Source of the DNA: Rhynchospora pubera
Taxonomy: Eukaryota > Streptophyta > Magnoliopsida > Poales > Cyperaceae
Reading direction: 5' to 3'
Assembly: GCA_028095005.1 (NCBI GenBank)
Contig: CM051461.1
Location: 174,351,144 to 174,415,143, forward strand
DNA length: 64,000 bases
Shown here one piece after another: positions 29,546-42,463 of the stretch. The first letter of the stretch is position 1, and the number at the start of each line of letters is the position of its first letter. A program made the translations under genes and the position numbers. The notes beneath the pieces are model-generated. The model saw only the letters and a program-made list of their open reading frames with translations. It had not been told where the DNA came from and searched no databases.

Positions 29546-32500
29546 CTTGATGCATAGAAAAGACCTACCGAAACCATATTCCATGGACATAAATTTCCGT
29601 TCAATTTTATATTATTTATAAAAAAAATTAGTCGAATTTCTAACACAATGATCTCTATTAAAAAAATAAATATATTTTTAACCACTTTAATAAATGCTTG
29701 GTCGACATCAATGCAATACTGAAGACACCACCGATGAAATATCCAAACCTACCTCCGTTTATTAAAAACAAAAAAGGAAACAAAAGAATAGACCAATTCA
29801 TTTATTTCTTACCTAAAAATCTTTTAGATTTTCTACCAATTTTCACAGTATTTACACGTTGAGCGATGGCACCGTCAAATGCATAATAAATGCATTGATG
29901 AATTCTCGGCATAAGATGGATTAGAGAATGTTAGCTGTGACCTGTGAGCCTGCAACTCGGTAATTACTATACATGAGGACCACTGGACCAAACTTTCATG
30001 GGTCATCACTCATCGGCTCATCGCACCTTATTAAGGAACGAAACACGAGAGAGAGTTAAAGCCTGTGAGAAATATGGGCCTATTTGAATAGATCTTTCAT
30101 TGTTTCGGGCATCGGCCACAATAAGAGAATCGGCCTGTGCGCTTGTTTATATTTTTTTTCGTTCTTGGATCTTTGATTAAGAAAAAAAAAAAGGTTTTTC
30201 ATTTTGAAACAGCGGTGTAGACGGCAGGGACAAAATCCGTTCTGTCCGTATTTATATTCCTACTACTATCAATTTTACAATGATCGGTAATTATTGAAAT
30301 AACAACATTTCTTTTCTCTTGACCTTTTAATTTCCGTTCACCCTGGTGATTAACTTTTGTAGATCTTTTTACTGCATCAGTAAAGAATGTAGGCTATTCT
30401 GTTGGGTGGCTGTTTTTCAAAACCAAAAAAAAAAAAAAAAACAACAACAACATCATTCGTCTTGTGCAAGTTTTAAAAGTATTTTTTACAAGTTTTAATA
30501 AATGTAATATAATGTTCTGAAATTTAATTAAGTATATTTCATCTTGTTTTAATTTTATTTGAAGGAGAAACGACTTATAACTTAAAAAACAAAATTGTTT
30601 ATCCCCATAATTTTTTTTTCATCATCACACGCTTATACCAAATGTTCCCAGTGTTTTTCTGATCCTACCTCTCATCTTTCTTCCATCATGTTCATCATCG
30701 TGCGCTTATCCGGTGCTTCCCTCATCCTACCTCACATCCAACATTTACGTCCCCTCCTCCATCTCAAGCTGACCCCCCAATTGATATATTTTTTTCAAAA
30801 TAATTAATATTTTTTAGGATAATTTATATATTTTTTCAGTATAATAAATCTTTTTCCTGGACAATTAGCATTTTTTATTGACAATTAATTTTTTCATAAC
30901 AATTAACATTTTTTTTTCATGATAATTAACATTTTTTTCCAGGACCGTTAATATTTTTTCTAGAATAATTAGTTTTGTGTGAGGGTGGGGGTCAATATAA
31001 AAGTAGGGTGAGGATAGCAAAAGCGTCAAGAGGGGAGTAGGTAAATACGCACTGGATGGTAGAAAATCAGCGACAGAGGATCAATAATAGAATTGAAAAG
31101 ATTTTTAACTCTCAGAACCATCACTTTCGGTAAATAAAAAGACAAATATGCATAATATTAATAAGGGTGACGGAAAAAATTGCGATGGTACTTATCAGGC
31201 GCTAAAAAATAGTAGAATTGATTAAAAATTTCTGTAAACACATGCAATGAAAATGACGGTAAAATTGATTAGAAACTTTTATTAATGCTCTAACTGCATT
31301 CCTGATTTTTTTTTACATAAAATAGAAGATAATCAATTTTTGTGCAAATACAATGCACTTATAGCTCATTGTAAATCATTTTAAATAAATCTACATTTAT
31401 ACTAATCTAATACTTCATAAATATCCATTTATTCAATTCCCGAAAGATATTATTTTTTGTATATACATATTTTGGAAAACAGTTATAATTCATTTTGAAC
31501 CGCTGCTAATCATTCTAATTAAACAATTGAGCTCATTTCCATGCCTATGATGCTTTACAGGGACAATCACATATAATGCTTTGGTCCGATAACTTATTGA
31601 TGCATCATTTTCACATGTGACCTCTCTAATATTTAAATAATTGCAACTAAGAATTTAAGTACTTGATCGTTGCCTTAGGCACCTAACAACGGGAAATCGT
31701 GGCAAACATTTTATATATTATTACGTTTAATAAGTTTCTTTATCCTGTAGTGAGATTAGTTTATCTGTCGGCAAGAAAAATATTCATATTGACTCTTTTA
31801 GCCCCTCAAATGACTTTTGGAGGCATAATTAATAACTCGATTGGTTCAGCATGAAAACCCAAAAATTTGGCTAACATAATAATTAAGGATCCGAATTTAG
31901 TTGCAAGGGTACAGCCGACAACAGCTCATCAAAAGGGCATTATTTCTCTGATCGAAACAAATATTTATTTAATCAGTCGATTAATACAACATATTGCATT
32001 GTGATTATTTTCTTCATACAATGAATATATATATATATTTGAAGGTTGGTTTGATTTTTGTTATAACAAATTTGAAAATAAATACTATCTCTTTTATTCG
32101 AATCAAGGATAGCTTGATTGATGAAATAGAGTCAAACCACTAGTCTAACAACCCATCGTCCAAACGACAATTTTGATGATCTCTGATTTTTTTTTAATTG
32201 CTAAATATAATGGGCTTAATTTGGCATTACAGTTTTTTTTTTCTCATTTGGATATCAATAGAAAATTTTATATATTTTTTTTTTCGAAACGAGTAATTCC
32301 TTTACATGTAACAAATTTGTGAAGAGCTGTTTCCTTATTCTTTATTCACGTATTATATAAATTGAATAAAATGATGAACTTCGAAAGCTTAGAATTGTAT
32401 TAATAAATATGGATGTCAAAAGAGTTTCGTATATGATACTTCTTATAAAAGAAGTAATCTAATGTTGTATCATCCCAATTGAAGAGTGTATCCAACTCAT

Positions 32501-33019
32501 GATATATGATCTAGATCATTGAAATATGTAATTTAATTTAATTTGTGTTAGATAGTAATATCTAATACAAACTCTTAAAATAATTTACTTCATTAAAATA
32601 TTTTCTTTTATCAAATTATTTTTCCATTATTCATATGTTCATTTTTATTTTTGATGAAGTATAATAATATTCTTTTCAAATAATTTTTTCCATACATTGA
32701 GTGGATGCATGTGGGAGATATTTTAAATTAATTTATTTCTTTGCGCTATAATTGTTTCCCAGAAGTAGACTGTAAAGAGCAGTTATTTTTTCTTCCTTCC
32801 TGTTCGCACTCATTCAAATGATGAGGTTTCGAAACACTTTATATATATGGTTAAACATCATACGATATAATTGTTATCGGATTTATATTCTACAAATGCC
32901 TACAAATCATTATATTGTATTTTTAATTTTATTTTGTCGTTGTAGATTAAAATGGTGCATATTATATTTAAAACGTAAATAATTTATTTTTTTTCTCTGA
33001 TATATATGAACGGAGCAAG
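29546..33019. other. AT-rich intergenic spacer
   Basis: No gene seen. A degenerate ~30-bp tandem motif, roughly GATAATTAACATTTTTTCC, recurs about six times at 30795-30975. Otherwise simple A/T runs and scattered short frames. Confidence 0.6.
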
Positions 33020-33430
33020 GTTCTAATGCCATCATGTTTGGTTGCCACAAGTTGCCACAATTTCATATTTTATCGATATTTAAAAAATTTTAAATTCAAA
33101 TGATGAATCCAAACCGTTGATCTTATTAAATCTAATGAGCGATGTGTTTCTATATAAGTTTTATAAAATTTGGAGTTGATTTGATACTGGATCAAGTGGT
33201 CAACAAATGAACGAATCTGATTAACTATGATTGATTAATTCTAATAGGTTCATCGTTTAATCACTTAATCGAATACCAAATCAACTCCAAATTTTATAAA
33301 AATTTATATGAAAATGCATCGCTTGTTAAATTGAACAAGATCAACAGTTTTAATTTAGCATTTGAATTTTAAAATTTTTAAATATTGATAAAATCTGAAG
33401 TTGTGTCAACCAAAATGGTCACACTAGAAC
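33020..33430. mobile_element. Foldback element, copy 4
   Basis: Inverted arms centred near 33225: GTTCTAATGCCATCATGTTTG at the left and its worn inverse at the right, then TTGCCACAA and ATATTTTATCGATATTT blocks as in copy 3, and AACCGTTGATCTTATTAAAT, TTTGATACTGGATCAAGTGG as in copies 1 and 3. No TSD recognised. Confidence 0.7.
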
Positions 33431-34340
33431 TATGCTTGAATGGATATTATTATATTGTATTAATATAAACCTCAAATTATCCATAAAAACCTGATCAATT
33501 GGTCACATAATGATTAATTGCTTACCATTTTTTTTGTCCATTCTTCAAATGCGTATCATATTTTTTTACAACAACAACAACAACAATAATAATATGATAA
33601 TGATAATGATAACCAGACGAAATTACTATTATCGTCATCATCATTGCGCCACAGGAAGTTCCATGAATAAGATGATGATAACGGAAAATGCCAAAGATTA
33701 GCGACAACAATAATCATTAACGTACGGGAACATGGTATTCAACATTCGTAATGAATGTACTAGAAAATGTGCTTAACTCAGCTACAAACTTAGATGTATT
33801 AATCAAGTAATAACACTCATCCAATTTGACAATTTCTCGCATATTAATGCAGTGCACGTGGTTACTAATTATTATTGGCGAAGCAGCTGATTGGTCCCGC
33901 CTCACTGGAATCTTGGTCAAAGAATTATGTATTAAAATTATTAACTCGCTGTTGAGACGGAATGGAATATGGACGATCCATATTACTCCTCGTCAATGAA
34001 CGAGACAACTGTTTTTGGTTTTTTTTTTTTTTGCATTAGGTCAGCCGTAGGATGAGTCAACTGTTGGATGAGGATAACATTCTCGTCCAAAGGCTCGTCT
34101 CCAGTTTAAGACCAGGACACAAGAAGGAAAAGAAATATGCATTCATGAGCAACAAGTAAAATAATGGAGTAAAAAGATACATGTAAATATGTAATGCAAC
34201 TATATGTAATAAATCTAATATTTTTTTAGTTGTGTATAGGAAAAAAAATAATTTTCATTTTGAGTTATGAGATTTGTGTGTAATAGGAAAAAATTAATTC
34301 TATATTATGAAGAAAATCTAAATTTTTGTTTTCAAGTGAC

Positions 34341-34380
34341 TTTACTCGAACTCGACTGTGAAAAGTCGAGTTCGAGTAAA
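34341..34380. repeat. Perfect 17-bp inverted repeat (6-base loop)
   Basis: TTTACTCGAACTCGACT and its exact inverse are separated by GTGAAA. It stands alone in AT-rich spacer. Confidence 0.85.
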
Positions 34381-34511
34381 CTCACGAGTCTACATTATTA
34401 GAAGGTAACACATTATACCGATCGGATGGCGCTACAATTTTATATTTACATTGTGGAGTTTTGATTGGGCCATTCAAAGACTAGATATATATGATTTGCG
34501 TACAGGCCGTT

Positions 34512-34513
<2 letters not shown>

Positions 34514-34571
<58 letters not shown>
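34514..34571. repeat. (AT)29 microsatellite
   Basis: 58 bases of uninterrupted AT. 33431-36105 otherwise contains only AT-rich spacer, short CAA/AAT runs near 33570-33600, and the half foldback at 34840. Confidence 0.95.
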
Positions 34572-34574
<3 letters not shown>

Positions 34575-34839
34575 TAAATATGAGAAAGCCATTTTACAAT
34601 ATTTTTTATCGTCAGTCCACATATAATAACTTAACTTTTTCAGTATATATATAATTTTTTTTCAAAATACTTGATAGCAATGACAAAGTTAACTTCTTAG
34701 AAATTGTTTATCTAGGCTATGTCATCGTCATGATATATAATTTTAATCTGTATATTTTTCTTAAATAATGCTAAAGTCAAATATGTTTGACATTGATGTG
34801 ATCCTAGACTTCATTATATATCTGAACTGCTCGGCATGA

Positions 34840-35035
34840 TTTTTATATTGAAATTATATTGCAGACTAAAATTTATATTTTTTTCAAAATTTTTAACTAT
34901 TTTTGTCGATTTTTAAAAAAAAAAATTAGAGGGTGCATAACTAATTAGATTGAAGATTTTCTAAAATTGAAAATAAATTATAAAAAAATTCAAAAAAGTA
35001 TAAAATTTGATCATCAAGTTAGATTTCATTATATA
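34840..35035. mobile_element. Worn copy related to the 13266-14060 foldback elements
   Basis: Shares the central ACTAATTAGATTGAAGATTT, TTCTAAAATTGAAAAT and GTATAAAATTTGAT series with the elements at 13266 and 13600, and has short inverted flanks. The tips with GTGAGTCGCGACTCAC are absent. Confidence 0.45.
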
Positions 35036-36223
35036 AAACAAATTGAGCAATTCGTATTGACAGTTAAAATTTAAAAAATTGAAATATGATCACATCATCA
35101 CGTTTGACGAGATCAAATGTTAGACGTGTTTGACTCCAGCATGACTCCATTTTATTATTTGAAAATTTCAGATATTTATCTAATAAAATAAATTGCTCAT
35201 AAATTCGATCCCAAAAAAAACTTCTCAGATAGTGAATGCACATTTGCATATGTAATGGATTCTTAATTTGATAATAACATGGATATTGCAAATTCTTAAT
35301 GAACCTATATTATGTCGTCGTCAGATACAATTGACGTCTCCCTTAAATGCCAGATGAAATTTGAATTTTATTCTATCTAGATCAGTTAACGTGGAAAGCT
35401 GATTTGATAAGATTTGGCGGCATGCAAAATTACGAGAAAATGTAAAATTTCGTGTGAATCAGATTTAATAACATGAGACCATTTACTTGTCCTTTTCTGT
35501 TTTATTCCACGCTCTAGATAGGTGGCGGCGTTTACCTGCTCAAAGATTTCTAATAGTTCTATTTAGATAAAATCAATTTTTTAACACTTTTATTTATCTC
35601 CAATTCTCTCGTCAGCCAGTTTAAGAAATTCAATAAGGATCTCATGACATCTGATAATCTGAAAAGATTTGTTGAATATTTTGTAATAATTTTTTAATGG
35701 TCTCCTCCTATCATATGATTATAGAGCAAGTCGGTAACAATATTAGCCGGGCATTGACCCTTCATCTGACATGACATAGCTTTCTCACATAAGCACATGC
35801 TAATATTATTTTTATCATAAAATGACTCTAACTACTTATTTAGTATGCAGTAAGCAATATATTCAATCCGTGATTAGACAACATGTCCACTCTAATTTAA
35901 GCTAATTGTAAATATTAATATACTAATTGCAGCATCAATTGAAAAATATATAAAAAATGAAAAGTAAAATTTTAAATTAAAATAGTTAATATGTCTTACA
36001 CCTTAAATTAGAAATAAACTAAACTTAAAGAATTCAGATAATTTAAATTAATTAAAATATATAACAACTAAAGTTTCCAAAGTAAAAAAAAATCTCTTAC
36101 ATTTATTGACAGAGACGAAAAATCATCTTTTACAAACAATGTCTTTTTTTTTTGAGACACCACCATCCCCAATGTGTAAAGGATCAGTATCCTCATCCCC
36201 TACTGACTTTTTATCTGAACTAT

Positions 36224-36345
36224 CTGATTTAATTTGGACGGACAAATTTTTACGGACCGCACGAATCTCGACGGACTTGATATTAATCGCGGGACATCTA
36301 TCATTAATTGGACGGTTCGGATTATAGATTTGCACCCAAGTGAGG
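36224..36345. repeat. Promoter-proximal repeat, copy A
   Basis: About 120 bp, recognisable by CGCACGAATCTCGACGGAC, then TATTAATC-CGGGACATC, then GGACGGT. A strongly similar copy lies at 60456-60575. Both are a few hundred bases upstream of a plus-strand coding gene. Confidence 0.75.
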
Positions 36346-36475
36346 CTAAGGTCGGACTCAGACTCAGACTCATAGAAGGTCCGTGACAGACTCAACACAT
36401 ACGCACCCAAGTAAGACAAGGATCCACAATTAAATGTAATATCCGGACAAGCGCAGCTGGAAATCCGCTCTTGCA

Positions 36476-37088
36476 ATGATCCACGACAGCAGGGGACACG
36501 TGGGCGCCCGACACGGATCCACGTCGGCATGCCGTGTCCGGCCCGTTGTATCGAGCCTGAAATCCAGCCTGACTCCAACCTCCATCTCCGACACGACCCT
36601 AACCAACTCCATTTTTCTTTCGCTTTCGCCCCTTCTTTCCTCTCAAATTACAAGCCCAATCATTGATGCTCTTTTTTCCAATTATTTCACCAAGCTCCGA
36701 AGTCCGAACTGTGCTGATACATACAGCGACTTCTTTTTCTCTTCTCATTTACGCCTCGTTTTTGTTTTTTCTTTCGTTTCCTTTTGTTTCTTTCAAGTAA
36801 AATTAGTAAAGAGGAATCTATATCCTAATTCGCCATTTTGTTTTCCTTTCCTTTCCTTTCCTCTCCTCTCCTCTCCTCTCCTCTCGAAAACCCCAATATT
36901 TCTCTTCTTTTTATATCCATTCCTCAAAAGACCCTTAGTTTCTCTCACTTCCAATCTCTCTCTCTCTCTCTCTCTATCTCTCTTGGATGGAGATCGAGGC
37001 AGCATAGGAGAAGAATTCATCGATTATTGGTTCTCTTGAGGTTCTCCTGTGATCGGGAGAGAGATATCTCTGGTGGGTTTTCTCAAAG
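36476..37088 (+). promoter_or_regulatory. Promoter and 5'UTR exon of the RING gene
   Basis: Contains an ABRE-like G-box, ACACGTGGGC (CACGTG at 36497-36502), then strongly CT-rich leader sequence (TTTCC/CTCTC units at 36842-36885 and a CT run at about 36955-36980). A donor GTACGATC at 37089 fits the start of a 5'UTR intron ending AG at 37930-37931. Frames across this leader are low-complexity and not considered genes. Confidence 0.55.
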
Positions 37089-37946
37089 GTACGATCTCAT
37101 GTTGCTTTTTTAGCTGAATTTTGAGCTTAATTCATGGGTTGTTTTCGTTTTATTGTGGGTTTTCATCAGTACAATTTTGTGAATTTGGTAAAAATTTCGT
37201 TGTTTTGTTCGTCTTTGGAGCCGATATTGGACAGGAGTTCTCGGGCTTTTAATTATTCTATTCACTTTAATTTAGTACTTGAGCAGTAATTGTGTTACCT
37301 CTCTTTTGTACTTCCTTTCTTCTGTTAAGAGCTGATTCCTAAACTACGCGTTTTTAGTTTATCAACTCGTGACTATAATTGAATTATTTAATCGAAGGAA
37401 AGAATGATTGTACAGATATAGTCTCGTGATACTGAGATTTTTCTGTTGATCAGAGATTTAATATTGATGTTTACGTCTCCCAACCTGTTATGTGCAGTAC
37501 TTTTGAACTATATCTTGTCTTAAATGCGTGATAAGATATTTTATATGTCAGATAAGATGTACCATAAAAATTAATACCTACCCCCATTATCCTGAAATGA
37601 CAAAAAGGGTACCAGCTATAACAACAAGGAATTCTGCTGATCCATGACAGAACTACTCTCGTAAAAGAAATTAAGATATAATTAATAATATTACAAACAA
37701 AAAATATAAAATAGTGAGACTTCAGGAACTCAATGGGAAGTGCTACCAGTCTCCACTTTCCCAAGGGGTTTTACTGACAACTTAAGCAAATGTCGATCTA
37801 TATGCTTCCTTATTCATTGTTTACTATATATTAATTTAACATAAAATGCTTGTTTGTCTAGATTATGAGAAAGCTAGCATTTACTTGTGGTTCTACAACA
37901 TTTTACATTAGCTCAACTGATTTTGAAATAGCTGGTTGATAGAAGA

Positions 37947-39797
37947 ATGGGCGCATGTTGTTGTGTTGCCTCAGGTAGATCTGAGCCTGACAGGAGACAT
38001 ATTTATGTATGTTCTTTTTACTTTATTCTCAGATGAGTTCTTCTCAAAATAATTAAGAAAAAACCTACGCTAATAAAGCCTCAATGTAAACCAATTTAGC
38101 CTGATTTTGGCCCTCTATTATATGATCTCAGTATTGCCTCAAAGGAAATCAAGAGAGTTAAATGGCTATTAATACCACAATTCTAGTTTAGTTAGCTTGA
38201 AGGATCATTTCCTTTAGTTTGGTTCCCAGCTGTACAATCATAATGCACATATATACTTATGTTATTTTAATTTTGATTCTGACAGCATCTGCCTAGTATA
38301 GAAGAGCATGAACTGCTGTCATCAACAAATGATGGGTCTTCTGTTAATTCAAATGCTGTAATTGTGAACGCTCATCTCGATGGGTCAAATCCTGATACAT
38401 TTCGGGCCCCACCTGCTCCTCTGCCGTATGATGGTGGCCTCACAGTTCAAGAAGTTCTAAGTGGAAACCCTGACAATCCAGGTATCTGTGATTCTACACT
38501 AGATTTTAATGGCTGACTAATACCATACCAGATTGGTATGTGCTGATTTTACCACCTTGTGCATTTAAGCTTCAAACAACTGAGCCCTTGGTTGTGTTGT
38601 AAGTTCACACAAAGTAAATCTTATATCTGTTCTAAATTGGGCCCAAATTGGTCATGAAATAAGTTGCTGATTTTACATTTAAATAAGCGACGGAAAAATT
38701 ATTGAAAAAGCAAAATTGGTTAAGGAAATCATTGATTCCAAAGCTTACTCTCTTTGTGGTACCAAACCTTGCCAAAAAAAAAATGGTAAAAGATAAGATA
38801 AAATTCCAATTTATTTTCCTCATTAATTTAATTGATGCAATCTCCAGCAGATACTGGACAGGATTTGGATAAATCCGATTGCAAAGAAAAGATGAAGGAG
38901 ATGGAATCTCTCCTGCTGGCTGAAGATGAAGATGACTGCCCCATTTGTCTTGAAGGTATTTTCTTTCTCTCTACACATGCCCAGTCCCAAAATCACCTAC
39001 CCACAAACACTGAAACACAGCAGAGTGACCTGTATGGTTGTAAATATATTTTGGGGTTGGAACCTTGGAAATGCATGTTTTGTAATTTTGGAGCTTTTAC
39101 ACACAAAAAATTACTAAATGAATCCTCCGTTTAGGCCTGCTTAGTATCTATTTTATATAAAATGGTGATTAAATTGACTCTAGTGTTAAATAATGTACTA
39201 AAGTGGTCTGCAGTCTTAATTTATATAGCTTCTACAAAAGGGGAGGGTCATTTGACAATGGTCATTCATCAAGTTATTTCAACCTTTCAACAATCTGAAG
39301 TTAATATCCCTTGTTCTGTCATCGAGCAATACCAAAATTGTATCAATTTGTTTGATAGACTGCCTATATGTCCGACAACAAACCTATACTCATTTCTTAT
39401 TTGAATTGGTTTGAGTCTTGTTAAGATTTCCTAGTTAAATCATTGTCAAATGATCTTTCTCCTTTACAAGTATGCTGGAACATATGATATTGCTTTGTAT
39501 GAGCATATATGATTTTGATTTCTAACTCAAAAAAAGAGTTTTTGCATTACTTTGTTATCGCTGTTTGGTGTTGGTGTGTGCAGAGTACGATAAAGAGAAT
39601 CCTCGTTATTTTACAAGGTGTGAACACGAGTTCCATCTTGCTTGCTTACTCGATTGGATGGAAAGGAGCGAGACCTGCCCAGTATGCGACCAGGTTGGGG
39701 TAACTTATTTTGTTTGTTCTTCTCATTTTGTTTTTATTTTTTCTTAAAAAGATTTCTTTTTTTCCAGATCTTGATGATGGAGGAAATGTACCAGTAG
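37947..39797 (+). CDS. RHB1A: RING-H2 E3 ubiquitin ligase, RHB1A-like, 167 aa, 5 coding exons
   Basis: Coding exons: 37947-38006, 38286-38481, 38848-38955, 39584-39693, 39768-39797; GT-AG, phases consistent, 504 nt. The C3H2C3 RING finger at about residues 121-161 reads CPICLEEYDKENPRY, then RCEHEFHLACLLDWM, then CPVC, with both zinc-binding His. RING proteins of this type recruit E2 enzymes to ubiquitinate substrates. The N-terminus MGACCC offers Gly2 for myristoylation and Cys for palmitoylation, so membrane attachment is likely (inference). Upstream PDTFRAPPAPLPYD and SDCKEK match the pattern I recall for Arabidopsis RHB1A; orthology not tested. The last exon encodes only nine residues and a stop. 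The exon 3 acceptor is a tandem CAGCAG, giving one optional residue. If intron 4 is retained, 18 other residues replace the tail. Confidence 0.9.
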
Positions 39798-41702
39798 GAC
39801 AATGCTTGCTAGAGTATGCAATCTTTTTATCTAAAAATTACGAATCTCAAATGCATTAGAAGTAATAAGGAAGTGACATTTGGGTCTTGAAAACTTGACA
39901 GAGCCACAGAAGCATATATTGTTCCTCCTTAGTACATGGCATTTTGAGTTCAACAATGCAGCCTTCTTGACCAAACACCTATTTTATTTTTCTCTGAATT
40001 TTTCCTTCACTGTATATCATCTCTTGATAGAATAGAAGGTTCATCATATTGTTATCAGGCCATATTGTACATGGTATTCTGTAAATGCTTTTGTTGGTAG
40101 TAGCAGAAAAACTGGAATTGAAAATTTGGAAAATGTCACCATTGACTTGAGTGTTCATATTTTGTTTTGTTCACGTTCTCTCCTAATCACTCAAACATGC
40201 AAGCGCGCGCGCACACACAGAGATGCACAACACTTTTGCAGGATCTATTCTGCAAATTTGTTTAAAATATTTTAACTTCAATTTTATTACGATAATTTGT
40301 TTCTCATAATATCATCTACTTATAGATGTATGATGGGTAATGTTGAAATTATTGAGATGAAAGATAGAAACTATATTTTACTTTTTGAAGTTGCTGATTT
40401 GGCCCCTAGCTCAATTTTCACCAATTCAAAGTTCTAGGAGCATATTATATTGTTCAATATTTTGGAGGAGAATATGATTGTGTTGAACATAGATATGTTC
40501 ACTGTAGAAAGGACTGAAGATGTTCTTGCAGCATGTGATACAGTGGTAGTAATTTTTTGTTATGTAATTTATTAATTGTATTTCTTAAATTAAGCTAATG
40601 GATATGTTAAACTAATATGATGAATCATGCATTCATGCTATGAAAAAATGGTGTGGAAATGGCAAATAGAATCGTCCATTTTTGACATATGAAACCTATC
40701 AGGTGAAATTATTTTATTAGTGGTTAGTCAATCAAAAGTTGTTTTAAATAAAGTGTTTGGTCAAAGTAAAGTTAGTTAGACGTCATTCTGGGCCATAACC
40801 TTGAAGCTTGGAAGATGCGAGGGCAGTCAAAGGCGTCTTCACTTTGCTCTCTTTCTAACTACTCTTTTCTAATGTCTAATTTGTAATCATACTATATGAT
40901 GATGATGTTTTGAATTTATATGTGGATTTTGATGGCGCTTTTGAGTTGTTTGTCTAGATGCCATCTGGTCTTTACAAATTTCATTTTTACACGAGGCTGA
41001 ATTTTGGTTAGATACGGGCAGGAAAGGCTAGTGATGTTATTATTCTTTTCGTTTGACTAGAAATTGATTTTTAATAAATGTCCAACCCAAAGGAAGTACT
41101 GGACTTGCAAACGATATTCATGCATGACACCTGTGTTTGACTTGATGATATGTCAGAGTTGAAGCTGTTGCTTTCAACAAATGCCATATTTCAGTAATTA
41201 CGAGGGAAAACTCGCTTGCTTTCCAGAAAGCAGCAACATGAAAAGCTTATCGTTGTGAGTAGTGAGGGTGGACTGATATAGTGATATTCATCAATTGTTG
41301 GTCAGTTTTCTTATTTAATTGTGCTGGAGAAGGACTCGATTTAAAAGAGCTTAAATTGCAATCACTTGAAGTTGCTGTGATCAGATATTCAGATTTTTAC
41401 TTTTATGTTAATTGATCAAATGTTTGTAAAAGTAATACGGACGGTCCGATTAAATATTGGGGTTTTAATCCGCCGATGGTTCATTCAAGCTGAAGTGAAA
41501 TTTCGTTTGAATTGTTACAAATCATGCTCTGACTGATTCTTGACTTCGGCTATGTTAATAAACTACTTCCTTACATTGTTTAAACTGACAAACTGATCAG
41601 GAAATTAATTTTGATGGGCTTTTTTTCTTGTCGTTTTTTTTTTAGTAAATTTTGATGCGCATTTTGGTTTGGACTTTGGAGTTTGGAGGCATGGGTGACC
41701 GA
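39798..41702. other. 3'UTR and spacer downstream of the RING gene
   Basis: AT-rich, no frame or family recognised. It must contain the RING gene's 3'UTR, but I could not pick a polyadenylation site with confidence. Confidence 0.4.
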
Positions 41703-41984
41703 AAAAATTAAAACTAACGTTACTGTTCACTTAAATTTTGAAAATAAATTAAAAAAATTGAAATTTAAAAAATAAAGTTGTTGGATCGACATCCGGATTA
41801 TGGAATCTACAAGTTGGATCCAAACTTGGATCGGCAAATAAGATGCCGATCAAAACACACCACGGCAATCCGGATAAAAGTAGATTCGGCAATCCGGATG
41901 CCGATCCAACAATATTATTTTTAAAATTTTAAATTTTTTATAGTTATTTTCGAAATTCGAGTCAAAACGTTAGTTTTAATTTTT
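41703..41984. mobile_element. Foldback element, possible MULE
   Basis: Inverted ends AAAAATTAAAACTAACGTT / AACGTTAGTTTTAATTTTT. A palindromic GGATCGACATCCGGATT / AATCCGGATGCCGATCC centre includes TTGGATCCAA-type repeats. GGCATGGGTGA on the left and GGCACGGGTGA on the right, within 1-2 bases of the ends, may be an aged target duplication. Confidence 0.55.
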
Positions 41985-42274
41985 CTGGCACGGGTGATGG
42001 ACCTCTGACGCTTACGTCAGGCCAGCGGTATCACAGTATCACACTGCGCATGTGGGGTCCACCACCTACTGAAGAAAACTTTTGCCATGAGCCCATGATC
42101 TATTGTGACTTAGATTCACATGGATGTTGTGCGATCAACTGGTTTGAAGAACCTGACCAACTCCTTACTCCATGGACTACAGAGTTTGTAGGTAACAACC
42201 TTGGATAAACGGTATAAGTTGCCTAATGACACGCGAGTATATAGTTTCCTTTTTAGTTTAGTTTTCCTTTCTTT

Positions 42275-42463
42275 GACTCCGTTTGGATGGTTTTTTTCCG
42301 GAATAAGAAATAAGAAATAACCACTTTTTATAAATAAATTTATTTCTAATCATCTAAACTCTTCACAAAAGTTACACACTTCCCAACAAATTTACTCCTT
42401 CCTAATAAATTTTTTTCCTTCTTCCTTTTTCCTATCTTATTCTCAACGCATCTAAACGGAGTC
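42275..42463. mobile_element. PIF/Harbinger-like MITE (GTTTGGAT-type)
   Basis: GACTCCGTTTGGAT at the left and ATCTAAACGGAGTC at the right, with TTT on both sides (42272-42274, 42464-42466). The interior has AATAAGAAATAAG arms and the shared CTCTTCACAAAAGTTACACAC block. Confidence 0.72.

Noticed and set aside
36476..37039. 187-codon plus-strand frame upstream of the RING gene
   Set aside because: Low-complexity Ser/Leu/Pro translation of CT-rich leader sequence; it overlaps the inferred 5'UTR and shows no domain.
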